DNA of 40,265 nt, from positions 1-40,265 of the forward strand of contig JAUNDG010000024.1 of the NCBI GenBank assembly GCA_030526195.1, written 5' to 3'. The position numbers were made by a program, and so were the translations under genes. Position 1 is the first letter of the stretch. The number at the start of each line of letters is the position of its first letter. Under the pieces are notes generated by a model that saw only the letters and a list, made by a program, of their open reading frames with translations, had not been told where the DNA came from and did not search any database. The stretch comes from Lachnospiraceae bacterium. Lineage in GTDB: Bacteria > Bacillota > Clostridia > Lachnospirales > Lachnospiraceae. Positions 1 to 9,991 of this stretch are shown here, one piece after another.

Positions 1-9
1 GAACCCGAG

Positions 10-102
10 CGTGTGGAGAGAGGTCAGGTTCCCTGAAGGGAAGCAAGATCAGGAGAAATCAGGGAAGCCGATCGTGTGGAGAGAGGTCAGGTTCCCTGAA
101 GG
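10..102. repeat. two-copy 30-bp direct repeat, period 63 bp
   Basis: An identical 30-bp block occurs at 10-39 and 73-102; it starts CGTGTGGAGAGAGG and ends TTCCCTGAAGG. The 63-bp period equals 21 codons, and one plus-strand frame is open through both copies from the window edge to 274. That frame also runs through the csoR promoter, so coding is doubtful. Further ATCAGGG/TCAGGGAA words follow to about 136. It could be the tail of an upstream gene or a non-coding repeat; the window edge prevents a decision. Confidence 0.6.
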
Positions 103-167
103 CAAGCTGGAATGGGGAACATCAGGGAAATCAGGGGCATATGAGGCGGATAGGCGCCACATAAGGC

Positions 168-196
168 TTGACATATACCCGATGGGGGTATATAGT
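168..196 (+). promoter_or_regulatory. csoR-copA promoter
   Basis: TTGACA at 168-173 and TATAGT at 191-196 are separated by 17 bp, a near-consensus sigma-A promoter. The expected transcription start near 203 leaves a leader of about 150 nt before csoR. The spacer is filled by a CsoR-type operator, so a bound repressor would block polymerase. Confidence 0.8.
173..193 (+). promoter_or_regulatory. CsoR operator 1
   Basis: The inverted repeat ATATACCC (173-180) / GGGTATAT (186-193) lies between the -35 and -10 boxes. It matches the TACCCC-centre-GGGGTA palindrome known for copper-responsive CsoR repressors. It implies autoregulation of csoR and copper-induced expression of copA. Confidence 0.75.
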
Positions 197-209
197 TTGG
201 CTGTGAAAG

Positions 210-226
210 ATACCCCTATAGGGTAT
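210..226 (+). promoter_or_regulatory. CsoR operator 2
   Basis: The perfect palindromic arms ATACCC (210-215) and GGGTAT (221-226) around CTATA sit just downstream of the expected transcription start. The site closely resembles copper operators of Bacillus copZA type. Its centre is about 35 bp from that of operator 1, which would allow two tetramers to bind. Confidence 0.75.
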
Positions 227-355
227 AGGCTGAATAGTATCCCACTCAAGGCTGCGGCAGGCGCCGGCCAATGAGATTTGACTCATGTCTTGATATGGCG
301 ACTGTCTCAAGTCCTGATGGTTGAGCGGGATTTGGCAACAATTTAGGAGGTCCCC

Positions 356-661
356 ATGACTGAAAACAAGACTTGCTGTTGTCAGCGCACGAAGGAGCGC
401 TCGTCGGAGGAACTGAAGAGCCTGATGAATCGTCTGAGTCGCGTGGAGGGGCAGATCCGCGGCATCCGCCGGATGCTGGAGGAGGATGCTTACTGCATCG
501 ACATCGTGAACCAGGTGTCCGCAGCCAACAGCGCTCTCAACGCCTTCAATAAAGAATTGCTCACCAACCATATCCGCAGCTGCGTGGCCGAGGATGTGCG
601 GGAGGGCGGCCAGGATAAGCTGGACGAGTTGGTTAAGACCTTACAGAAACTTATGAAATAA
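356..661 (+). CDS. csoR: copper-sensing repressor CsoR
   Basis: This 101-residue protein of the CsoR/RcnR (DUF156) family is an all-helical repressor that leaves DNA when it binds Cu(I). The ligand set is visible as Cys47, His72 and Cys76, with the C-x24-H-x3-C spacing of true copper CsoR. The RVEGQIRGIRRML segment (residues 29-41) is the conserved DNA-binding helix region. An unusual CCC triplet at residues 7-9 could add metal affinity. The start is fixed by an AGGAGG-type site at 345-350, five bases before the ATG. It is first in a unit with copA 160 bp downstream and no terminator between them. Two CsoR-like operators upstream indicate autorepression. The gene ends in TAA. Confidence 0.93.
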   Translation: MTENKTCCCQRTKERSSEELKSLMNRLSRVEGQIRGIRRMLEEDAYCIDIVNQVSAANSALNAFNKELLTNHIRSCVAEDVREGGQDKLDELVKTLQKLMK

Positions 662-822
662 TCCTGAATGATAGTCCTGTCTTATATGCAGGACAGACGT
701 TCGATGAGACATAAGTATCTTAGTAATACGTTCCATCACAGACGAGAACAACGCATTCATCATGAACAATAGCGTATATCGGGTAACAGAGAACTGAGAG
801 TATTGAGAAATAAAGGAACACC

Positions 823-3588
823 ATGAAAAAATATTCCGTGACCGGCATGACCTGCGCTGCCTGCCAGGCTCGTGTCGAAAAAGCCGTCTCCAGGGTGCCC
901 GGCGTCACCACCTGCAGTGTGAGTCTGCTCACCAACAGCATGGGCGTTGAAGGTCCGGCGGATCCCGCGGCCATCATGAAAGCCGTGACCGATGCAGGCT
1001 ACAGCATTACCCCAAGTCGCAGCGACGAGCCGGCCACCGACTCCCGCAACACGCCGGCTTCTTTCCGCGCCCGCCTCAAAGAAGAGGAAATGGCGCTCGA
1101 AGACAAAACCACACCGCTCCTCAAGAAGCGGCTTCTCATATCCCTGGGCTTTTTGCTGGCTCTTATGTATGTGTCCATGGGCCATACCATGCTGCATCTG
1201 CCGCTGCCGGCCTTCTTCGTCGGCAATCCCCTCGCCATCGGCCTATTGCAACTCCTTCTGACGGTGATCATCATGATCATCAACAACCGGTTCTTCGTGA
1301 GCGGCTTCAAGAGCCTCCTCCACCGGGCCCCCAACATGGACACCCTCATAGCCCTCGGGTCATCGGCGGCATTTTTGTACTCCACCGTCGTCCTCTTTGC
1401 CATGACGGGCGAAGCCGCGGCGGGCTGCGATCCGGCCATTTACAGCCACGACTTTTACTTTGAGTCCGCCGGCATGATCCTGACCCTCATCACCCTGGGC
1501 AAAATGCTGGAAGCTTACTCCAAGGGCAAGACAACGAATGCCCTTAAGAGTCTGATGAAAATGGCGTCTGAGACGGCGGTCATTCTTAAGGATGGCACAG
1601 AAATGACAGTGCCCATTGATCAGGTACGGGTGGGCGACACCTTCCTGGTGCGTCCCGGCGAGAGCATTCCCGTGGATGGCCGTGTGCTTTCCGGGGAAAG
1701 CGCCGTCAACGAAGCGGCCCTCACCGGCGAAAGCCTGCCGGTGGACAAAATGCCCGGCGATGAGGTGAGCTCCGGCACCCTCAACCAGACCGGCTTCCTC
1801 ACCTGCGAAGCCCTTCGGGTCGGCGAGGAAAGCACCCTGTCAAAAATCATTCAGCTGGTGTCAGACGCGGCGGCCACCAAAGCCCCCGTGGCCAAACTGG
1901 CTGATAAGATCTCCGGTATCTTCGTGCCGGCGGTCATGCTCATTTCCCTGGCGACCTTCCTCATCTGGATCCTGGTGGGCCGTCCCGTGGGCTTCTCCCT
2001 GGCCCGCGCCATCTGCGTGCTGGTGGTGAGCTGCCCCTGCGCCCTGGGTCTCGCGACCCCCGTGGCCATCATGGTGGGGAACGGCGTCGGCGCCCGCAGC
2101 GGCATTCTTTTCAAACATGCCGAGGCCCTGCAGGAAACCGGCTCCGTGGCCATCGCGGCCCTGGATAAAACCGGCACCATCACCGCCGGGGAGCCCGTCG
2201 TCACGGACATTCTGCCGGCACAGGGCATTTCCGAAAATGATCTTCTGGCCTTCGCCGCATCTCTTGAGTCCCGCTCCGAGCACCCGCTGGCCCGGGCCAT
2301 TCTCAAGGAGGCGGAAGACAGAGCCATTTCCATTAAAACGCCTGTCACCTTCGAGGCATTGCCGGGCAACGGGTTAAAAGCATCCGATGAAAATGGGGCT
2401 GCCTGGCTGGGCGGGAGTCTTGCCTTTATCGCCTCCGCGTGCCCTGTCAGCGCAGAGATTCAGGAGGCGGCTGACCGCCAGGCACGTCAAGGCCGCACAC
2501 CACTCATTTTCGTCAAAAATGGTGTGGTGCAGGGGCTCATTGCGGTGGCGGATGCCATCAAACCCGACAGTGCCGCGGCCATCAAGGCTTTGAAGCGCCT
2601 GGGCATTTACACAGTTATGTTAACCGGCGACAATGAACGCACGGCTGAGGCCATCGGGCGGGAAGCCGGGGTTGACGAAGTGATCGCGGGTGTGAAGCCC
2701 GACGGCAAGGCTGCGGTGATCGAAGCGTTGAAGGCGAAGGGCAAGGTCGTGATGATCGGCGATGGTATCAACGATGCGCCGGCCCTCACCGCTGCCCATG
2801 TGGGTATGGCCATCGGGGCCGGGGCGGATGTGGCCATTGAGGCCGCGGATGTGGTGCTGATGAAGAGCACCCTGTCCGATGCGGCTGCGGCAATCCGCCT
2901 GAGTCGGCGCACCTATCGGGGCATTGCGCAGAACCTTTTCTGGGCGCTCATTTATAACACGATCCTGATTCCCATTGCTGCCGGGGCGCTGACACATGCT
3001 TTCGGCATCACCATGAATCCTATGCTGGGGGCGCTGGCCATGAGCCTGTCCAGCTTCTGCGTGGTGACCAATGCGCTGCGGATCAACCTCACCGACGTGC
3101 ACAGCGGCAATCATGACAAACCGTTGCGCAACAGTCTGAGAAATACACACGGCACAAGGGGTGAGACATCACAGAAAGCGAAACGGACAGGTGTCTCACA
3201 ATCCGAAACATTGATCCCGCATCCGGCAGAATCAGTCGGGGGAACACAGTATGTAAATCCGACAGGCTGCTTCCTGCCGGCGTATCATAAACCTGCGGAA
3301 ACAGATAATTCCGTTAAATCCTCTGAGGCAACCTCAGATCATCACACAGCCGGCACGGAAGCCGGGAAAGGAGACCTTATGACAAGAACAATGACAATTG
3401 AAGGCATGATGTGCGGACACTGCGAAGCCAGAGTGAAGAAGACACTGGCCGCCATGACCGGCGTGGAAGTGGTGGAAGTGAGCCACGAAAAGAACCTCGC
3501 TGTGGTTAACGTGGATGAGAGCGTCAGCGACGCCGACCTCAAGGCTGCTGTGGAAGCCCAGGATTATACTGTCACAGCCATCGTCTGA
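823..3588 (+). CDS. copA: copper-exporting P1B-type ATPase with C-terminal CopZ-like domain
   Basis: This 921-residue membrane pump exports Cu(I) using ATP. An N-terminal heavy-metal domain carries MTCAAC (Cys11, Cys14). Then come the membrane helices, TGES (301-304, actuator), the CPC ion site (404-406), the DKTGT phosphorylation motif (Asp448), SEHP (nucleotide site) and GDGINDAP (646-653). The canonical pump ends near residue 765. A polar, disordered stretch of about 85 residues follows, then a second heavy-metal domain with MMCGHC (Cys864, Cys867). That last domain resembles a free CopZ chaperone and has its own ATG and ribosome site inside the gene (see 3367-3588). Usual CopA proteins carry such domains at the N terminus, so the C-terminal one is odd. 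The start has AAAGGA at 812-817. It is probably co-transcribed with csoR and ends in TGA. Confidence 0.93.
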   Translation: MKKYSVTGMTCAACQARVEKAVSRVPGVTTCSVSLLTNSMGVEGPADPAAIMKAVTDAGYSITPSRSDEPATDSRNTPASFRARLKEEEMALEDKTTPLLKKRLLISLGFLLALMYVSMGHTMLHLPLPAFFVGNPLAIGLLQLLLTVIIMIINNRFFVSGFKSLLHRAPNMDTLIALGSSAAFLYSTVVLFAMTGEAAAGCDPAIYSHDFYFESAGMILTLITLGKMLEAYSKGKTTNALKSLMKMASETAVILKDGTEMTVPIDQVRVGDTFLVRPGESIPVDGRVLSGESAVNEAALTGESLPVDKMPGDEVSSGTLNQTGFLTCEALRVGEESTLSKIIQLVSDAAATKAPVAKLADKISGIFVPAVMLISLATFLIWILVGRPVGFSLARAICVLVVSCPCALGLATPVAIMVGNGVGARSGILFKHAEALQETGSVAIAALDKTGTITAGEPVVTDILPAQGISENDLLAFAASLESRSEHPLARAILKEAEDRAISIKTPVTFEALPGNGLKASDENGAAWLGGSLAFIASACPVSAEIQEAADRQARQGRTPLIFVKNGVVQGLIAVADAIKPDSAAAIKALKRLGIYTVMLTGDNERTAEAIGREAGVDEVIAGVKPDGKAAVIEALKAKGKVVMIGDGINDAPALTAAHVGMAIGAGADVAIEAADVVLMKSTLSDAAAAIRLSRRTYRGIAQNLFWALIYNTILIPIAAGALTHAFGITMNPMLGALAMSLSSFCVVTNALRINLTDVHSGNHDKPLRNSLRNTHGTRGETSQKAKRTGVSQSETLIPHPAESVGGTQYVNPTGCFLPAYHKPAETDNSVKSSEATSDHHTAGTEAGKGDLMTRTMTIEGMMCGHCEARVKKTLAAMTGVEVVEVSHEKNLAVVNVDESVSDADLKAAVEAQDYTVTAIV
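3367..3588 (+). CDS. possible internally initiated CopZ-like copper chaperone
   Basis: Inside copA and in the same frame, AAAGGAGA (3367-3374) stands five bases before an ATG at 3379. Translation from there gives 69 residues, starting [15 protein letters not shown], the size and fold of a stand-alone CopZ. The codons before it encode a low-complexity linker that may be a former intergenic region lacking stops. The locus could thus make both a CopA-CopZ fusion and free CopZ. This is inferred from the ribosome site; translation is not proven. Confidence 0.5.
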   Translation, partial: KGDLMTRTMTIEGMMCGHCEARVKKTLAAMTGVEVVEVSHEKNLAVVNVDESVSDADLKAAVEAQDYTVTAIV

Positions 3589-3748
3589 TCGATGGTACCG
3601 GACCGCCGGCTGTCGATCCGGATTCCGGAACAGGACACGATATGCCGGATTATATTCAGGCATGCTGCAAATGGTTGACAACCGTGCGTATGTCTAAGTA
3701 AGGAGCGGTGACCAATAAGACCGATTATCTGAAATATGATTAAGAGAG

Positions 3749-3804
3749 AACCTCGCGAAGTTTATGAGCATCAATCTGATGTGCATAGACTTTGCGGGGT
3801 TTTT
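3749..3804 (+). terminator. probable terminator of the copper unit
   Basis: AACCTCGCGAAGT (3749-3761) pairs with ACTTTGCGGGGTT (3789-3801) through 13 positions including two G-U pairs, and a short T run follows. The loop is long (27 nt). It lies 160 bp after copA; the region in between shows nothing else recognisable. Confidence 0.55.
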
Positions 3805-3956
3805 GCTGTTTAGGAAATGGATGAAAAGTGCATGCGATCACGCATCAGCCTGACCGGAGGGTCACAATGGGTCGTGCTTTGCCCTATGCCCGCAGCACAC
3901 ACTTTGGTAAATATCACGAAATCTCGACGAATTGGTAGATATATTGGAATTTCTCT

Positions 3957-3985
3957 TTCACATTGTAGAGAGTATTTGTTATAAT
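3957..3985 (+). promoter_or_regulatory. promoter of the 4.15-kb kinase gene
   Basis: TTCACA (3957-3962) and TATAAT (3980-3985) are 17 bp apart. The expected transcript starts near 3992, giving a leader of about 160 nt. Between the copA terminator and this promoter (3805-3956) nothing recognisable was seen. Confidence 0.6.
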
Positions 3986-4150
3986 TATATTGAACATTCA
4001 TGCCCGCGGCCTGTTTATTGTGGAACGCAGGGCGATAGTTTTAAACCTGTTGACGGCTGTTACGTCAGTTTGTTGACCTGAGAACGACCATTTTCAGTGC
4101 TGTCGACAACAGTATTGCCAGTGTGCAGCGCAGGTGCCAAGGAGAGACAC

Positions 4151-6340
4151 ATGTTAAACACGCCGATTATTTCAGACATCAGCCAGGAGGAGGCCATCCG
4201 CAGCTTTCTGGATCTCTTAAATCGAAAACCGGAGGAATGCCTCACTATCCAGCAGCAGATCGAAGCCATCGGCTGTTACTTTGGTGCCGATCGGGCCTAT
4301 ATCTTCGAGCAAAATGAAGATAAGCGCTACGTGGACAACGCCTTCGAATGGTGCAAGGATGGGGTTAATCCCGAGATTGATAACCTGCAGCTTGTGCCGG
4401 TGGATGTGGTGGCAATCTGGTATGACAATTTCCGTCGTCACGGCGCTTTTTTGCTGGTGGTGGATGATGACCTCAAGGTAAACGATCCTCTGGCCTATGA
4501 AACGCTGGAGCCCCAGAACATTGACCGCCTGATGGCAGCCCCATTTTCAAGGGGAGGTGAACTGGTGGGCTTCTTTGGGGTGGATAATCCCACGAAACAC
4601 ACGGACCAGCTGCTGTTGATCTCCGTTATGGCATCATCCATTTTTAAGGAGCTGTCCTCCATTCGCGAAGAGGAAAAGCACATCCGTCATATGGAGGAGA
4701 TCGAAAAGCTGAACGCGGAGCTGGAGAGTCAGCTGGCGCTGGCGGAAGAGCAAAGAAGCGTGCTGGCTGTGAACAACGAGATCATTTCCGCTATTGCGAA
4801 GCTCTATTTTGGTATGTTCCGCATCGACCTGCGCACCGATTTCTATGAAGAGATCGCCAGCAACAACGAGGTCCATTCACTGACGGGCCACGAGGGCAGC
4901 GCCTCTTCGAAAATGGTGGAGCTGTGCAACCGGTTTGTGTCTGATGAATACCGGGAACGGGTCATGACATTTTTTGACCTCACCACCTTGCCGGAGCGTC
5001 TGGCCCATCAGGATATGGTGGACATGAACTATCTGGCCCGGGACGGCCACTGGCATGCCGCCGGATTCATTTCCAAAAAGCGGGATGACAATGGGGTGCC
5101 GACCCATGTGCTTTACGTCACCCGTCTGGTGAGTTTTGAGAAGGTGCAGCAGATCGAGGAGTCGATCTTGCTGGCCAAGGAAAAGCAGGCAGCGGAAATG
5201 GCCAACAAGGCTAAATCCGTGTTCCTCTTTAATATGTCCCACGACATCCGCACCCCCATGAACGCCATCATCGGGTACGCGGAGCTGATGGAAAAATATT
5301 ATGATGATAAAGAGCGCTGCCGCGGGTATCTGGCGAAGATTCGCAGTTCCAGCGATTTCCTCTTATCGTTGATCAATAATGTTCTGGAAATGGCCCGGAT
5401 CGAGAGCGGCAAAACGGTGCTGGACGAGGTCATTTGCGATGCTTCCGAGCTGTGCAAGGAGGTGGCGGATGTATACGCCGACCTCATGGAGCGGAAGGGC
5501 ATTGATTTTTCATTGACAACGGACATCGAGGTCCCATACCTGTTCTACGACAAGGTGAAGGTCAATGAGATTTATCTTAACATTGTCTCGAATGCCTATA
5601 AATACACGCCGGCGGGCGGCCGGGTCACCGTGGATGTGAAGGAAATGCCTTGCGACGAGCCCGGAAAGGTGCTGGTGCAGGCCACCATTTCCGATACCGG
5701 CATCGGGATGTCGAAGGAATACCTGCCCCGCATTTTCGAAGAGTTTTCCCGGGAGCATACCTCAACGGAGACCCGGGTGGAGGGCACGGGGCTTGGGATG
5801 CCCATTGTGAAGCGGCTGGTGGAGCTCATGGGCGGCACCATTTCCGTGGAAAGCGAGCTGGGAAAAGGCACCACCTTTGTGGTCACCATCCCCCATCGCA
5901 TAGCGGAAGGTTTCATGCCGAAAGAAGAGGAAATGAAGCATCTCGACAGCTCCATTTTTTTAAATCGACGGATCCTTCTGGCGGAGGATAACGAGCTCAA
6001 TACCGAGATTATCACAGAGATCCTGTCGGAGGCCGGTTTTGTGATCGAGCATGCGGCGGACGGCGTTATCTGCGTCGATATGATGGAGAAGGCGGCGCCG
6101 GGATATTACGATCTGATCCTGATGGACATTCAGATGCCCAACATGGACGGGTATAAGGCTACTCAGTCGATCCGGCAGATGGACAGTGAGTATTGCCGGA
6201 CGATTCCGATCATCGCCATGACGGCCAATGCCTTTGAGGAGGACCGGCGGGATGCGCTGGCGGCGGGCATGAACGGCCATCTGGCTAAGCCGATTGACAT
6301 TACGAAGCTGATGAGTGTCCTGGCGGAGGTGCTGGGATAA
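4151..6340 (+). CDS. cytoplasmic hybrid histidine kinase (GAF-PAS-HisKA-HATPase-REC)
   Basis: This is a 729-residue sensor kinase without membrane helices. Residues about 30-172 look like a GAF domain, 172-212 form a coiled coil, and 213-335 are PAS-like. The HisKA box SHDIRTPMNA has His364. The ATPase shows NIVSNAYKY, DTGIGM (about 515) and GTGLGM (545-550). A C-terminal receiver (about 605-727) has phospho-acceptor Asp659 in LMDIQMPNMDG. It probably senses an intracellular ligand and relays phosphate to a partner outside the window, since no output domain is present. An upstream in-frame GTG at 4097 was rejected because AAGGAGAG (4139-4146) directly precedes the ATG at 4151. The next kinase gene follows after 60 bp without a terminator, suggesting an operon. 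Ends in TAA. Confidence 0.88.
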   Translation: MLNTPIISDISQEEAIRSFLDLLNRKPEECLTIQQQIEAIGCYFGADRAYIFEQNEDKRYVDNAFEWCKDGVNPEIDNLQLVPVDVVAIWYDNFRRHGAFLLVVDDDLKVNDPLAYETLEPQNIDRLMAAPFSRGGELVGFFGVDNPTKHTDQLLLISVMASSIFKELSSIREEEKHIRHMEEIEKLNAELESQLALAEEQRSVLAVNNEIISAIAKLYFGMFRIDLRTDFYEEIASNNEVHSLTGHEGSASSKMVELCNRFVSDEYRERVMTFFDLTTLPERLAHQDMVDMNYLARDGHWHAAGFISKKRDDNGVPTHVLYVTRLVSFEKVQQIEESILLAKEKQAAEMANKAKSVFLFNMSHDIRTPMNAIIGYAELMEKYYDDKERCRGYLAKIRSSSDFLLSLINNVLEMARIESGKTVLDEVICDASELCKEVADVYADLMERKGIDFSLTTDIEVPYLFYDKVKVNEIYLNIVSNAYKYTPAGGRVTVDVKEMPCDEPGKVLVQATISDTGIGMSKEYLPRIFEEFSREHTSTETRVEGTGLGMPIVKRLVELMGGTISVESELGKGTTFVVTIPHRIAEGFMPKEEEMKHLDSSIFLNRRILLAEDNELNTEIITEILSEAGFVIEHAADGVICVDMMEKAAPGYYDLILMDIQMPNMDGYKATQSIRQMDSEYCRTIPIIAMTANAFEEDRRDALAAGMNGHLAKPIDITKLMSVLAEVLG

Positions 6341-6400
6341 AAGGAAAAGGGTGCAGATTTCAGCAGGTTATGTGTCCGGAACGGGCGCAATGGAGGAAGG

Positions 6401-9400
6401 ATGCGCATGAGACAGACAGGTGCGTCAAAGAAACAACATGAGGGCGGTTTTATTCACCGGCTGACGGCAGCGGTATTGTGTGTGCTGCTGATGCTGACGG
6501 TGATGATGCCTTTGACGGTTTATGCCGATGAAAATGGGGCTGCCGGCACCGAGCAGGTGGTGCGGGTCGGCTGGTACGGCACCGCGGACTTTTGCTAGGG
6601 CGACAAGGGTGAGCGGTACGGCTATGCCTATGATTACCTGCAGGAGCTGGGCGGTTACACCGGCTGGCATTATGAGTATGTGGAAGGCGACTGGGAAGAA
6701 CTGCTGAATCAGCTGATCGCCGGTGACATTGATCTTCTGGGGGCTGTGACCTACCGGGAAGCCCGGACGGAGCTGATCGACTATGCCGCCAAGCCCATGG
6801 GCAAAACCGGGTATTATCTGGTTTGTGCCACCCGGATCATGTCCGGCAAGGGTCAGGGGCTGTCTTTCCTGGACGGGGCTGTTCTTGCCTTTAAAGAGGC
6901 CAGTTTCCAGTTCTCCCTGTGGGAATCCTATCTTGAGCGGATGGGTGTGCATGCGGAACTCAAAGGGGTTCACGCGGAACCGGATGAAGTGGCGGATATG
7001 CTCATTTCCGGTGAGATCGATGCCTATCTGACGGAATCTCTGTCGGAGGATTATTTCTGCCAGGGCATGAACATCGTGAAACTGGCGGAGGAGGATTGCT
7101 ATTTCGCCACCAACAAACAAAAGCCCGAGCTGAAGACTCAGCTGGATGCGGCCATGGAAAAGGTGCAGCAGCTGCATCCGTTCCTGCTGGACGATCTGCA
7201 GAGTCAGTATTTAACCCCCATCGTGAACAGTATGCTGTCCGAGGCACAGACGACCTGGCTTGACAACCATGGCTCCATAACCATCGGGTTCCTGAACGGA
7301 GATCTGGCGGAGCAGGATCCTGTCACCGGACAGGTGAACGGTGTGCTGGCGGAATATATGGCCACGGCGGCCCATACACTGGAGGGCCGGGACCTGACCT
7401 TTGAGGCCAGACCCTATGCATCGCTGGATGAGATGCTGGCGGCCCTTGATGCGGGTGAGGTGGACATGCTGTTCCCCCTCGTGCGCAGTCTTTACTACGG
7501 TGAACTTCACGGCTATCGGTTCTCGTCTGAACTTCTGTCCGTGCCCATGGCAGCGATCACGGAGCAGGCGAACTTTATTGAGACGGATCCCCACACGGTG
7601 GCGGTGCCGGCCTCTGATATCACACTGAAATGGTACCTCAGTGAGTTCCATCCGAATTGGGAGGTTGTTGAGTTTGAGACCATCGCTGCCTGCGAGAAGG
7701 CGGTGGATGATCAGTCGGTGGACTGTCTGGTCACCGACGCTTACCAGGTGCAGTCTTATCTTAAGAAGAAGGCCAACAAGTGCGTGTATCTGTCCGATGC
7801 GAAACGCATTGCCTTCATGATGCGTGACACGGATACCACACTGCTGTCCATCATCAATCAGACCATCGCCATGATGCCGGGTTCGGCCATGCAGGGGGCC
7901 CTGACCAAGTATGTTACCCCGGAGCATGTGACCACCCTGACGGAATTTATTGAAGAAAATGCGGTGGTGGTTGTCCTCATTGTGACGGCTATCTTCGCCA
8001 TTTTCATGCTGGTGATCTACGGCTTCCTGCTCAAGGCTAAAAAGTCTGAGAGGGAAATGGCCCTGCTCAATGACGATCTGGCTATCGCGGTGCAGTCCGC
8101 TGAGTCGGCCAACGCCGCCAAGAGCGTCTTCCTCAGCAATATGTCCCATGATATCCGGACACCTATGAATGCCATCGTGGGCTTCACCACCCTGGCGGTG
8201 CGGGATATTGACGACAAAGATAAGGTGCGGGATTGCCTCAACAAGATCCTGTCCTCCAGCAATCATCTGCTGTCTCTCATCAATGACGTGCTGGATATGA
8301 GCCGGATCGAGAGCGGCAAGATTCATCTTGAAGAGAAGGAAACAAATCTCAGCGACCTGATGCATGATCTGAAGATCATCGCCAGCGGTCAGATCCACGC
8401 CAAGCAGCTGGACCTCTTTATGGACGCCCTTGACGTCACGGACGAAGATGTGTTCTGCGATAAGACACGTCTTAACCAGGTGCTGCTGAACCTGCTGTCT
8501 AATGCCATTAAATTTACGCCCGCCGGCGGTGCCATTTCCGTGCGATTGAAACAGCTGGCCAGCACAACCAAGGGCATCGGCCGCTACGAGATCCGCGTGA
8601 AGGATACCGGTATCGGTATGAGCGCCGATTTCGCCGAGAAGATCTTCCAGCCCTTTGAGCGGGAAAGAACCAGTACCGTGAGTAAGATTCAGGGGACCGG
8701 CCTCGGGATGGCCATTTCCAAGAATATCGTGGACATGATGGGCGGTACCATCGAGGTGTTCACGGAGCAGGGCAAGGGCACGGAATATGTGCTTGAGCTG
8801 CCGCTGCGTCTGCAGGCTCATCAGGGAGCCGAGGACAAGCTGGATGCCCTGAACGGTATGCATGCCCTGGTGGTGGATGATGATTTCAACACCTGCGACA
8901 GTGTGACCCGCATGCTGATCAAGGCCGGTATGAAGGCCGAATGGACCCTGTCCGGTCGGGAAGCGGTGCTGCGGGCCCGCCAGGCCATGGAGCTTGGCAA
9001 GACTTACCAGGCCTATATCATTGACTGGCGTCTGCCGGATATGAACGGTATCGAAGTGACCCGACAGATCCGGGCTCTGGGCGATGACACACCCATCATC
9101 ATCCTCACGGCTTATGACTGGGCCAATATCGAGGAGGAGGCTCTGGCCGCGGGTGTCACCGGCTTCTGCTCCAAGCCGCTCTTTATGTCAGACCTTCGCG
9201 ATTCTCTGCTGACGGCCATGGGCCGGAAAGAGAAGCCGGTTGAAACCATGGCGTCTGTCTTGCCGGCGCAGCCGGTTGATTTTAAGGGTAAGAAGCTTCT
9301 CCTGGTTGAAGACAATGAGCTCAACCGCGAGATCGCCACAGAGATCCTGGAGGGCTACGGCTTCATCATTGATTCAGTCGAAAACGGTGCCATCGCCGTT

Positions 9401-9676
9401 GAGAAACTGGCAAATGCCAAGGCCGGCGATGTGGATGTGGTGCTGATGGATATCCAGATGCCGGTGATGGACGGCTGCGAAGCGGCTCGCCGTATTCGTC
9501 AGCTTGCCGACAAAGATGTGGCCACCCTGCCCATCATCGCCATGACAGCCAACGCCTTTGACGATGACCGCCGGGAAACCCGGGAAGCCGGGATGGATGG
9601 CTTCCTGTCGAAACCCATCGACCTCGATGCGGTGATCAAGACACTGGAAAGTGTTCTTGGCGGAAGAAAGTCATAA
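6401..9676 (+). CDS. membrane hybrid histidine kinase with two solute-binding sensor domains, interrupted by an in-frame TAG
   Basis: Reading through a TAG at 6596-6598 (codon 66), the frame encodes about 1091 residues. It has a signal or anchor helix (about 21-41), two extracytoplasmic SBP_bac_3-type domains (about 50-285 and 285-515), a membrane helix (521-543), a HisKA box with His583, an HATPase, and two receivers (Asp875 in IIDWRLPDMNG; Asp1017 in LMDIQMPVMDG). Homology to amino-acid-binding sensor domains starts before the TAG (VRVGWYG) and continues straight after it (RYGYAYDYLQE). A GGAGG site at 6392-6396 supports the start (6401 or 6407). The first in-frame start after the stop is a GTG at 6680 without a ribosome site, which would lose the signal segment. 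Either TAG is decoded, or this is a nonsense allele. Ends in TAA. Confidence 0.82.
6596..6598 (+). other. in-frame TAG within kinase gene
   Basis: TGC-TAG-GGC lies in the first solute-binding domain at codon 66, in the same frame as the downstream 3 kb. No frameshift accompanies it. The position is one where a polar residue would fit, and CAG or GAG is one base away. Confidence 0.85.
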
Positions 9677-9741
9677 GAAAATCCTGAGGCAGCCATAAGG
9701 CAGTCATAAGGCAACCACAAGAGTCATAAGAGAAAAAGATA

Positions 9742-9782
9742 CCCGGGGGATTGAATATCAATCCCCCGGGGGTTTTGTTTTT
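9742..9782 (+). terminator. terminator of the kinase pair
   Basis: CCCGGGGGATTGA (9742-9754) and TCAATCCCCCGGG (9758-9770) form a perfect 13-bp stem with a 3-nt loop, followed by GGTTTTGTTTTT. It is a strong rho-independent terminator 65 bp after the kinase stop. Confidence 0.92.
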
Positions 9783-9854
9783 GGGGTGAGGGGCATCGGG
9801 AATCCGATATTTTTGGATAATCGATGCTGCCTGAGAGTATAAAATGAACCGAGG

Positions 9855-9884
9855 AAAAGGGAACGGGAAACCGGTCCCTTTTTC
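9855..9884 (+). terminator. second hairpin with T run
   Basis: An AAAGGGAACGG-type arm pairs with CCGGTCCCTTT at 10 of 11 positions and runs into TTTTT. It may be a back-up terminator before the next promoter. Confidence 0.5.
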
Positions 9885-9919
9885 TGTTGAAAAAACAGCA
9901 ATACAGAAACAACAAATCA

Positions 9920-9928
9920 TGCTATAGT
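9920..9928 (+). promoter_or_regulatory. extended -10 promoter for the surface-protein gene
   Basis: TGC-TATAGT (9920-9928) is an extended -10 element. No convincing -35 is present at normal spacing. The start codon at 9992 is about 55 nt downstream of the expected transcript start. Confidence 0.4.
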
Positions 9929-9991
9929 AGTGATAGAGAAATACTCTGTTTTGTCACTGAAAACCCTACATCGAAAAGGATTAGCACGCGT

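Noticed and set aside
11-274. 87-codon frame at the window start containing the 21-residue repeat
   Set aside because: It runs through the csoR promoter and operators and has no ribosome site; it could only be the end of an upstream gene not visible here.
7211-8863. 550-codon minus-strand frame
   Set aside because: It lies wholly antisense to the kinase at 6.4-9.7 kb, is rich in His, Gly and Gln as mirror translations are, and has no promoter or recognisable motif.
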